Source: DATGMB01 sp035293845 (GTDB taxonomy: Bacteria; Acidobacteriota; Terriglobia; Bryobacterales; Bryobacteraceae). Taken from it: a DNA stretch of 25,097 nucleotides. Shown piece by piece: positions 8,032 to 13,729 of this stretch. The translations under genes were made by a program, and so were the position numbers. Position 1 is the stretch's first letter. Each line of letters starts with the position of its first letter. Location: contig DATGMB010000074.1 of the NCBI GenBank assembly GCA_035293845.1, positions 1 to 25,097 on the forward strand, read 5' to 3'. Below the pieces are notes generated by a model. It ran no database searches and was not told the DNA's origin. It worked only from the letters and a program-made list of their open reading frames with translations.

Positions 8032-8825
8032 ACAAGCAACCCTGGGCCCTGATTCTGGGCGCATCGAGCGGCTTCGGAGAGGCCGCCGCCATCGAGCTGG
8101 CGCGCGCCGGCATGCACATCTTCGGCGTGCATCTCGACCGCCAGGACCGCATGCCGCACGTCGAAGAAATCCAGGCGAAGATCCGCGCGCTCGGCCGGGA
8201 GGCGCGGTTCTTCGATATCAACGCCGCCGACGACGAGTTTCGCCACGAAACGGTGGATGGCATCCGCCAGCGTCTGGCCGTCGAGCCGCCGGGCACGCTG
8301 CGTGTGCTGCTGCACTCGCTGGCGCTCGGATTTTTCAAGCCGCTCGCGGGCGCCGAGCAGGTAATCGCGAAGAAGCAGCTCGAAATCACCGTCGACACCA
8401 TGGGGCACTCGCTGGTGTGGTGGGTGCAGGATTGCCTGCGGGCGGGGCTGTTCGACTGGGGCGCGCGCATTTTCGCCATGACCTCGGCCGGCGCGGCGCG
8501 AGCCATCCCCGGCTACGGTGCGGCGGCCGCCGGTGAAGCGGCGCTCGAGGCGCACGTCCGCCAGCTCGCGGTGGAGCTGGCGCCGGCCGGCATCACCGCC
8601 AACGCCATTCTGCCCGGCGTGGCCGATACGCCCGGGCTGCGCAACATCCCGGGGTGGGAGAAGATTCTGGAGAACGCCCGCCAGCGCAATCCCCACCGCC
8701 GTCTCACCACTCCCGAGGACGTGGCCCGCGCGATCGCGGCGCTCTGCCACCCCGCGGCGTACTGGATGACCGGGAATACCATCCGGGTGGACGGCGGCGA
8801 GAGCCTCGTGGCCGGAGTGGTATAG
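8028..8825 (+). CDS. FabI-like short-chain dehydrogenase with replaced catalytic residues
   Basis: The product is a 265-residue SDR. The nucleotide-binding loop GASSGFGEA is at 11-19, and the C-terminal half follows enoyl-ACP reductase (FabI) closely: SAGAARAIPGY, EAHVRQLAVELAPAGITANAI and MTGNTIRVDGG near the end. In FabI the catalytic pair is a tyrosine and, seven residues later, a lysine (Y156/K163 in E. coli), with another tyrosine ten residues before the first. Here Tyr163 is kept, but the lysine position is Glu170 (codon at 8535-8537) and the earlier tyrosine is Ala153. Lysine normally positions NAD(P)H, so classical enoyl reduction is doubtful. The protein may use altered chemistry or be a non-catalytic binding protein. 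It overlaps tsaE by ATGA. Confidence 0.82.
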   Translation: MNKQPWALILGASSGFGEAAAIELARAGMHIFGVHLDRQDRMPHVEEIQAKIRALGREARFFDINAADDEFRHETVDGIRQRLAVEPPGTLRVLLHSLALGFFKPLAGAEQVIAKKQLEITVDTMGHSLVWWVQDCLRAGLFDWGARIFAMTSAGAARAIPGYGAAAAGEAALEAHVRQLAVELAPAGITANAILPGVADTPGLRNIPGWEKILENARQRNPHRRLTTPEDVARAIAALCHPAAYWMTGNTIRVDGGESLVAGVV

Positions 8826-8864
8826 TATCCATGACACTGTAGATTACACATTACAGGAGATGCT

Positions 8865-9071
8865 ATGGGTCTTTCCGCGCGAAACCAGCTCCCCGGGATC
8901 GTTGAAGACATCCAATTGGGCGACATCATGGCTCATGTGACGGTGAAGGTCGGGGACCACACGGTCGAAAGCGTGATCACGCGCACCAGCGCCGATGAGC
9001 TGGGGTTGAAAAAGGGCGACCGCGTGCGCGTGGTCGTCAAATCCACCGAAGTCATGATCCAGAAGGACTGA
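8865..9071 (+). CDS. Molbindin (single TOBE/Mop domain, molybdate binding)
   Basis: The 68-residue product has the size and sequence of stand-alone molbindins (Mop proteins), which oligomerise and store or buffer molybdate or tungstate in the cytoplasm. Family features are SARNQLPGIVEDI near the N-terminus, the VTVKVGDHTVESVITRTSADELGLKKGD core and the RVVVKSTEVMI end. The ATG at 8865 has a good AGGAGA ribosome site five to six bases upstream. The next gene, only four bases further, encodes a protein of the molybdopterin-oxidoreductase fold, so a molybdenum-related role is consistent. A TATAGT hexamer at 8821-8826, overlapping the previous stop codon, could serve as a -10 box, although no -35 is clear. 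Confidence 0.9.
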   Translation: MGLSARNQLPGIVEDIQLGDIMAHVTVKVGDHTVESVITRTSADELGLKKGDRVRVVVKSTEVMIQKD

Positions 9072-9075
9072 CGGC

Positions 9076-9585
9076 ATGGCGCGCGCATTTCTCCCGCTGC
9101 TGCTGCTCTCCGCGCTGGCGCTCCCGGCGGCCGGTCCGGCGCTGGTGGTGGAAGGCGCGGCCGGGCGCGACGGCACTGCCAGGCCGCCGCTCGCTCTCAC
9201 CATGGAGCAACTGGCCGCCATGCCCCGCGTCAGCGTGCGCGTCCAGACGCACGATGGGCAGGAGCACACTTACGAGGGAGTGCCGCTCGCGGAGATCCTG
9301 AAGCGCGCCGGCCAGCCTTCCGGCGAGGATCTGCGCGGGAAGCTGCTTTCGCGGTACGTGCTGGCCACGGCGCATGACGGATACCGCGTCGTGTTTGCGC
9401 TGCCGGAGCTCGATCCGGCATTCACGGATGCGCGGGCGCTCCTGGCGGATCGTGTGGACGGCAAGCCGCTGGCCGCGCCGGAAGGACCCCTGCGCATCGT
9501 GATTCCGGCCGAAAGGCGTCCGGCGCGCTGGGTCCGCATGGTGGAGAAGATCGAAATTCTGAGCGCGCCGGAACCCCCGCGCTGA
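9076..9585 (+). CDS. Secreted sulfite-oxidase-fold (molybdopterin-like) small protein
   Basis: The product is 169 residues. An N-terminal stretch, ARAFLPLLLLSALALPAAG, looks like a signal peptide. The rest resembles the small stand-alone version of the oxidoreductase molybdopterin-binding (SUOX) domain: LALTMEQLAAMPRVSVRV, then YEGVPLAEILKRAG, a VVFALPELDP strand, and LRIVIPAERRPARWVRMVEKIEI. In true sulfite oxidases a cysteine ligates molybdenum. This protein has no cysteine at all, so it may bind cofactor differently or not at all. It follows the molbindin gene by four bases and probably shares its transcript. The fold assignment is by motif recognition. Confidence 0.75.
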   Translation: MARAFLPLLLLSALALPAAGPALVVEGAAGRDGTARPPLALTMEQLAAMPRVSVRVQTHDGQEHTYEGVPLAEILKRAGQPSGEDLRGKLLSRYVLATAHDGYRVVFALPELDPAFTDARALLADRVDGKPLAAPEGPLRIVIPAERRPARWVRMVEKIEILSAPEPPR

Positions 9586-9615
9586 GCCGCCATCGATCCG
9601 TAACCGCGGTTTACC

Positions 9616-10137
9616 ATGTCCTTTATGGAAGACCAACTTCCCTGCCTGGATCTCCTCGAGGAAACGCCCGATATTCTGCGCTCGCTGATGTGCGAGCTCT
9701 CGGACGAGGACGCCCGGTGGAAGCCGGCCGAGGACCGGTTCTCCGTGGCCGAGGTGCTGGCGCATCTTTCGCACTCCGAGGGCCACTGCTACCGCGCCCG
9801 GGTCGACCGCATTCTGGGGGAGGAGATGCCGGAGATCGAGCCGGACGACGCGCAGATGCACCTCGAACGGTATCGCAGCGCCGATCCCGAAGAGGATTTC
9901 GCCCATTTCGAGGAGCAGCGCGAGATCAACGTCGAGTTTCTACGCGGGCTGCCCGCCTCCGCCGGCGCTCGTAAGGCGCGCCACCGGGAAGCCGGGGAGA
10001 TCACGCTCTCCGAGATGCTGCACGAATGGGCGCTGCACGATCTCGGTCACGTGCGCCAGATCGCCGAGCTGGTGCGCGCCCGCAAGTATCTGCCTGGGGC
10101 CGGTCCATTCGCCCGCCATTACCGCCTGCAACCGTGA
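9616..10137 (+). CDS. DinB-family (four-helix, metal-binding) protein
   Basis: The 173-residue product matches the DinB/YfiT superfamily of four-helix bundles with three metal-binding histidines. Many members are thiol-dependent transferases, but the substrate here cannot be told from sequence. The likely ligands lie in FSVAEVLAHLSHSEGHCY (about residues 42-59) and LHEWALHDLGHVRQIAEL (about 135-152). The start is either ATG 9616 or ATG 9625. No ribosome site is visible for either, but a TTTACC at 9610-9615 could be a -10 box, which would favour the second ATG as a near-leaderless start. The gene ends 21 bases from the convergent DUF302-like gene. Confidence 0.85.
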   Translation: MSFMEDQLPCLDLLEETPDILRSLMCELSDEDARWKPAEDRFSVAEVLAHLSHSEGHCYRARVDRILGEEMPEIEPDDAQMHLERYRSADPEEDFAHFEEQREINVEFLRGLPASAGARKARHREAGEITLSEMLHEWALHDLGHVRQIAELVRARKYLPGAGPFARHYRLQP

Positions 10138-10142
10138 TCCGG

Positions 10143-10158
10143 CCACGGATCGCCGTGG
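10143..10158. terminator. Perfect hairpin between convergent genes, possible bidirectional terminator
   Basis: CCACGG, ATCG loop, CCGTGG forms a 6-bp perfect stem, extendable by two G-T pairs. It fills the 21-base gap between the DinB gene and the DUF302-like gene, which end toward each other. T tracts are minimal, so strength is uncertain, but the position fits a shared terminator. Confidence 0.4.
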
Positions 10159-10656
10159 TTATCCTCCCTGCGCATCGTGCACGCCGGTGCCCGCGAGTTC
10201 CTCGATCTTGCTGCCCTGGCGATCGATGCGCTGCGGGACGGCGGCGCCCATATTGACCTGATCTTCGGTCGACGCCGCCGCTCGGTCCGGCGCGGGCCGG
10301 CGCGCGACGTCATCGAGGAGCCCGTGAAGGGTCCGCTCCAGGTTGCCCGCCAGCGGCTCGAGATCCGGCCGGCGGAGCAGCAGACAGTATTCGCTGGGGG
10401 AGATGGTCTCGATCAGGAAACCGTTTGCCGCCGGCGAGGCGGCGATGCGGCTCGGCAGAAACGCGGCAAAGCGGGCCTCGGCGCGCAACAGCGCCGCGTA
10501 AAGGCCCGGGAAGCTGACGGCGAAGGTTGCGCCGCCCTCGGGCAAAAAACGGTCGAAGCGTGTTACGGCGAGTAACTCGCCGCCGCGGCGCGCGGCCGCC
10601 GCCCGCAGAGCCGTTTCGATGTCGGCCAGCCTGCCGGCCGTGTGAATCTGCAGCAT
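10159..10656 (-). CDS. DUF302-like protein
   Basis: The product is 165 residues. Residues 1-115 resemble the DUF302 layout: an N-terminal helix (LADIETALRAAAARRGG), a strand with FAVSFPG, a helix over LLRAEARFAAFLPSRIAA, a strand FLIETISP, and a C-terminal helix LAGNLERTLHGLLDDV. The remaining 50 residues look disordered. DUF302 proteins have no proven enzymatic function. The start is ATG 10656, supported by GGGAGG seven bases upstream; the frame is open further up but lacks family character. The ribosome-site string GGAGGTATTCG is the same as that of the DUF4142 gene. The family call is tentative. Confidence 0.6.
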   Translation of the reverse strand: MLQIHTAGRLADIETALRAAAARRGGELLAVTRFDRFLPEGGATFAVSFPGLYAALLRAEARFAAFLPSRIAASPAANGFLIETISPSEYCLLLRRPDLEPLAGNLERTLHGLLDDVARRPAPDRAAASTEDQVNMGAAVPQRIDRQGSKIEELAGTGVHDAQGG

Positions 10657-10919
10657 ACGAATACCTCCCGGCGCACGCCGCCGTCTCCGGTATATCAGAT
10701 CCGGAAGCCGTTGTCCCCGCGTTTGTGTGCGGATCGACTCTCGCCACGGCCTATCGGCGCGCAGCCGCACAAATACCCCTCCGCGCGGTGGCAGGTTATC
10801 CCACCGACGGCGCACGGTGGCTCGGGCGAAACTGGGAGTAGCCGCCTGTCTCCGTGCCTGCCGCGCCCGCACGGCGCGCCTCTTGGCGGGCAGAACCGGA
10901 TCATCAGGAGGGAATCATC
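10657..10919. promoter_or_regulatory. Divergent intergenic region with inverted repeats
   Basis: This 263-base spacer separates the DUF302-like gene and the DUF1259 gene, transcribed away from each other, so it must hold both promoters. It contains CGGTGG at 10786-10791, CCACCG at 10801-10806 and CGGTGG again at 10815-10820, so the middle element can pair with either flank. A second imperfect pair is TTTGTGTGCGG at 10722-10732 and CCGCACAAA at 10765-10773. On the minus strand a GATATACC near 10690-10697 could be a -10 box. AGGAGGG at 10906-10912 is the ribosome site of the plus-strand gene. I could not match the region to a known riboswitch class. Confidence 0.5.
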
Positions 10920-11888
10920 GTGAATTGGAATTTTGCTATCCCCATGACGCGCCGGCGGGCGCTGGCGCTGGCGGGAGGAGCGGCAGGAGCGTCGCTCCTG
11001 AGCCGCGAGGCCCGCGCCGTCCCGCCGGCCCCGCGCATGCCGGCGAACGTTCGCATGCCTCCGGAATTCGCGGGCGTGACCGACATCCTGCAGGCCGCGG
11101 GCGAGATGATGCACGGCGTTCTGCACATCGGAATCGACCGCAACGACATCCCGAACGTCACCCTGCGCGGAGTTCCGATCAAGCCGGCTTTCGAGATCGA
11201 CGGGGACATCTACTTCCAGGCGCTCGGCAACGGACGCGCGCTGGTAAACGGGGACGTGGCGCTGAAGGCCAACGAGATCGAGCCGTTCATCGACCGGCTG
11301 CTGGCGCACCGTTTCGTGGTCCAGGCCCTGCATCAGCATTTCTATGATTTTTCGCCGCCCGTATGGTACATCCACTACCGGGCGGTGGGGACGCCGCTCG
11401 ACCTCGCGCGCGGCTACAAGGCCGCTCTGAGCGTTACCTCGACGCCATTCCCGCAGAAGGCGCCCGCCAATCCTACGACGCCGCTGCCGGCCGCGGAGCT
11501 GGGCGCGATCATCGGCGGCGCGGCCCGAATTGGCGACGATGGCATCGTACACATCGACATTCCGCGGAAGGAGCAGGTCACGCTAGGCGGTATCGTTGCG
11601 AACCCGTACCTGAACATTGCGGCGCCGATCGATTTTCAGCCGTACGGCGGGGGCGAGAACGCGGCCGCGATCGCGGACTTCGGCATGATTGGCTCCGAGG
11701 TGAACGGTCTTCTGCGGGCGATGCGCGCCAAAGGCTGGGACGTGGGGTGCCTCTACAATCAGGAAACCGAGCAGCAGCCCCAGCTCTTCTTTGCCCACAT
11801 GTTCAAGACCGGGAATGCGAGGCGGCTGGCGCAGGAAATCCGCGCCGGGCTGGAGCTGACGAATTCGGTGCTGGGCGCGGGGGCCTGA
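10920..11888 (+). CDS. Exported DUF1259 (LppY/LpqO-type) protein, two repeats
   Basis: The product is 322 residues from GTG 10920, chosen because AGGAGGG lies seven bases upstream; ATG 10944 is an alternative. The N-terminus MTRRRALALAGGAAGASLL looks like a twin-arginine or lipobox-free Sec signal. The body has two copies of the DUF1259 unit. In the first, ALHQHFYDFSPPVWYIHY (His138 and His140) is followed by LDLARGYKAAL. In the second, LYNQETEQQPQLFFAHMF is followed by ARRLAQEIRAGL. The paired histidines of repeat one are replaced by Tyr279-Asn-Gln281 in repeat two. The function of the family is unknown; related proteins are mycobacterial lipoproteins LppY and LpqO. It is probably extracytoplasmic. 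Confidence 0.85.
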   Translation: MNWNFAIPMTRRRALALAGGAAGASLLSREARAVPPAPRMPANVRMPPEFAGVTDILQAAGEMMHGVLHIGIDRNDIPNVTLRGVPIKPAFEIDGDIYFQALGNGRALVNGDVALKANEIEPFIDRLLAHRFVVQALHQHFYDFSPPVWYIHYRAVGTPLDLARGYKAALSVTSTPFPQKAPANPTTPLPAAELGAIIGGAARIGDDGIVHIDIPRKEQVTLGGIVANPYLNIAAPIDFQPYGGGENAAAIADFGMIGSEVNGLLRAMRAKGWDVGCLYNQETEQQPQLFFAHMFKTGNARRLAQEIRAGLELTNSVLGAGA

Positions 11889-12032
11889 AGCGTTCGGATG
11901 GACACCTGGCGGCTCCCTTGTGCGCTCTCGCGCCCTCCGGCATCCGTTGCCGTGGCGATTTGCACGCCGCGCGGCAGCGCCGGTGAGCGGCTCCGGTCCG
12001 GGTATGTTATTCCGAAAGACGGAGTCCCAATC

Positions 12033-12251
12033 ATGGCAAGCCGAGCATTGAAAATCGACCCCAAGAAGGCGGCCACCGGCCAGCCTCAGCCATCGCAACA
12101 GGCCCCCGCGGTCAACCTCGAAGAACAGATCGCCATCCGCGCCTACCAACTCTGGGAGGAGCGGGGGCGCCCCATCGGTTCCCCGGAAGTGGACTGGCGC
12201 AACGCAGAGGAAGAGTTACGGGGCACAGCGGGAAGCGCCACCGCCGCGTAG
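12033..12251 (+). CDS. DUF2934 small protein
   Basis: The 72-residue product has a disordered basic N-terminal half followed by the DUF2934 helix-turn core: LEEQIAIRAYQLWEERGRP, then GSPEVDWRNAEEEL. This module is abundant in Acidobacteria, Proteobacteria and others, often at termini of larger proteins, and its function is unknown. The ATG at 12033 has GGAG about eight bases upstream. A TATGTT at 12003-12008 might be a -10 box. The 144-base gap before the gene (11889-12032) holds nothing else I can identify. It ends facing hpt. Confidence 0.85.
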   Translation: MASRALKIDPKKAATGQPQPSQQAPAVNLEEQIAIRAYQLWEERGRPIGSPEVDWRNAEEELRGTAGSATAA

Positions 12252-12285
12252 TGCTACCAGACAGGGCACGGGCCTGGCCTTCGCG

Positions 12286-12825
12286 CTACGGTTGCGGCCC
12301 GGTTTCGTCCAGCACGCAGATCGCATCGAGGTTACGGTATTTCTCCGCATAATCGAGGCCGTAGCCAACCACGAACCGGTCGGGGATCTGGAATCCGACG
12401 TAGCTGACTTCGACCGGCCGCAGGCGGCGCTCGGGTTTATCGAGGAGCGCCGCAATGCGCAGCGATTTGGGCTTGCGCTGCTCGATCAGCTTCACCAGAT
12501 AGCTGAGCGTAATGCCGCTATCGACGATGTCCTCGACGAGGAGCACGTCGGCGCCTTCGAGCGAAATGTCGAGGTCCTTGGTGACCTTCACTTCGCCGGA
12601 GCTGGTTTTGCCCTTGCCGTAGGTCGAAATCCCCATGAAGTCGACGAAGACGTCGCGCGTTATCGCCCGCGCCAGATCGGTAAGGAAGAAACAGGCGCCT
12701 TTCAGGACACAGATGAGGTGCAGGTTGCCGTTCGGGTAATCGGCGGTAATCTGTGTGCCCATTTCGCGGATGCGGGCTTGCAGGCGCTCCGGGGAAATGA
12801 GGACGCGCAAGGTGGGATCGGTCAT
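12286..12825 (-). CDS. hpt: Hypoxanthine phosphoribosyltransferase
   Basis: This purine-salvage enzyme converts hypoxanthine or guanine with PRPP to IMP or GMP in the cytoplasm. The 179-residue product matches the usual bacterial size. The PRPP-binding motif VLLVEDIVDSGIT is at residues 94-106. The flexible-loop region DFMGISTYGKGKTSSGEV and the C-terminal base-binding VGFQIPDRFVVGYGLDY are intact. Two starts are in frame, GTG 12834 and ATG 12825. A perfect TATAAT on the minus strand (12840-12835) abuts the GTG, so transcription should begin about where the ATG lies. I therefore choose ATG 12825 with a leader of only a few bases. Confidence 0.95.
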   Translation of the reverse strand: MTDPTLRVLISPERLQARIREMGTQITADYPNGNLHLICVLKGACFFLTDLARAITRDVFVDFMGISTYGKGKTSSGEVKVTKDLDISLEGADVLLVEDIVDSGITLSYLVKLIEQRKPKSLRIAALLDKPERRLRPVEVSYVGFQIPDRFVVGYGLDYAEKYRNLDAICVLDETGPQP

Positions 12826-12834
12826 GAAACTCAC

Positions 12835-12840
12835 ATTATA
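12835..12840 (-). promoter_or_regulatory. -10 box of hpt (TATAAT)
   Basis: Perfect consensus TATAAT on the minus strand, nine bases before the ATG at 12825. A weak TTCAAA lies 19 bases further upstream. The spacing implies an almost leaderless transcript and excludes the GTG at 12834 as the start. Confidence 0.6.
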
Positions 12841-12870
12841 TGCGGAAGCGCCGTCGCGGTTTGAATTCCG

Positions 12871-13688
12871 CTAAGCGCCGGGTTTCAGCCGCGTGCTCAT
12901 CGGCCCGATGTGGATGTGGGCGCCGGTGGCTTTTCCGGGAACGGCCTGGCGGAAGGCGAAGAAAGGAATGCGGCGCGCGCGGAGGTAGTCGCGCAGCCAT
13001 GTGCCTTCGGGCGTATCGGGATAGAGCGCCACGTCCACGCGCCCGCGATGATCGAAGCCAAGCGCGCGGTGTACTGCAGTTTCGCCCATGGCGCTCACGG
13101 GAAGCGGCTTGCCGAAGCGCTGCTCGAAGGCGGCATCGATCTCTTGGAACTCGCCCGCGGCGAGGACGCCATCGCCCTCGTAGCGCTCGGCGAGCTCGTG
13201 CGCTTCGGAGGGCTGGCGCGCCATGCGGGTTTCGAGCGCCTCCTCGGCGCGCGCCATTTCGGCGAGCTGCCGGACCAGCGCAGCGCGCGATTCGGCGAGA
13301 TCGTATTCCTTTTTCGCCATGCGCAGGTCGTCCATCGCGGTGGAGAGCGAAAGCTCGGGCGCGATGCCGGAATCGACCAGCGCGCGCGCCTCGTCGAACG
13401 CCTTTTCGCGGCGGGCGAGGCGGTGGCCGGCGGCGGCGATCATTTCGTCCGCCTGCTCCGCGGTGAGGTCCTGGGCGTAGATCGTCTTGCGGAGAAGCGC
13501 GGCATCCTGCGCATCGCCATCTGCTCTTCGGCTTTCTCGAGCTGTTTTCGCGGAACTGCGCCCGCGGCCGCCTGCACGCGCAATTTTTCGAGCTGCGCTC
13601 TTGCCTGAAGCACTTCGGGGTCATCCGGGGTCTGCGCGCGTAAAGAAAGCAGGCAAACGCACAGCAGAAACGCTGCGGAACCACGCAT
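12871..13688 (-). pseudogene. Exported coiled-coil protein with C-terminal HIHIGP domain, broken by a one-base deletion
   Basis: Two adjacent minus-strand frames read as one protein if a single base is restored near 13514. Frame one runs from ATG 13688: signal peptide MRGSAAFLLCVCLLSLRAQ, then a charged helix ending EKAEEQMA (58 residues, to 13515). In the next frame the text continues as DAQDAALLRKTIYAQDLTAEQADEM and then a long helical region. A globular C-terminus follows, with ETAVHRALGFDHRGRVDVAL and AHIHIGP. GCGGAT shortened to GCGAT would explain the break, and the restored protein would be about 272 residues. The histidine/aspartate pattern at the end resembles metal-dependent M15-type peptidases, but this is only a guess. 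A sequencing or assembly error is possible, so the gene may be intact in the organism. Confidence 0.75.
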
Positions 13689-13700
13689 TAACCACATTGT

Positions 13701-13706
13701 ATTATG
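13701..13706 (-). promoter_or_regulatory. Candidate -10 box (CATAAT) of the frameshifted gene
   Basis: The minus strand reads CATAAT here, 12 bases before the ATG at 13688. On the plus strand the overlapping TATTAT (13700-13705) could act as a -10 in the other direction, so this may be a bidirectional promoter between the two divergent genes. Confidence 0.35.
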
Positions 13707-13713
13707 CTCGGGT

Positions 13714-13719
13714 TACACT
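13714..13719 (+). promoter_or_regulatory. Candidate -10 box (TACACT) of the propeller/phosphoesterase gene
   Basis: GGTTACACTAGCCT lies just upstream of the start codon, with TACACT ending ten bases before ATG 13730. The string is nearly identical to the one before 4018. There is no ribosome site, which suggests a near-leaderless transcript. Confidence 0.4.
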
Positions 13720-13729
13720 AGCCTCTCGC

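Noticed and set aside
10780..10912. Possible ZTP or cobalamin riboswitch (GCCGCCTG segment, hairpins)
   Set aside because: The other conserved blocks of either class are missing or out of order, and the downstream gene has no matching pathway.
12866..13466. Plus-strand open frames at about 12840-13608
   Set aside because: They are opposite the frameshifted gene, Arg/Ala-rich, and without recognisable domains. The minus-strand reading, with signal peptide and HIHIGP domain, is far better.
13487..13729. Upstream extension of the propeller/phosphoesterase frame
   Set aside because: It lies over the divergent gene, has no protein-like content, and a signal peptide begins at ATG 13730.
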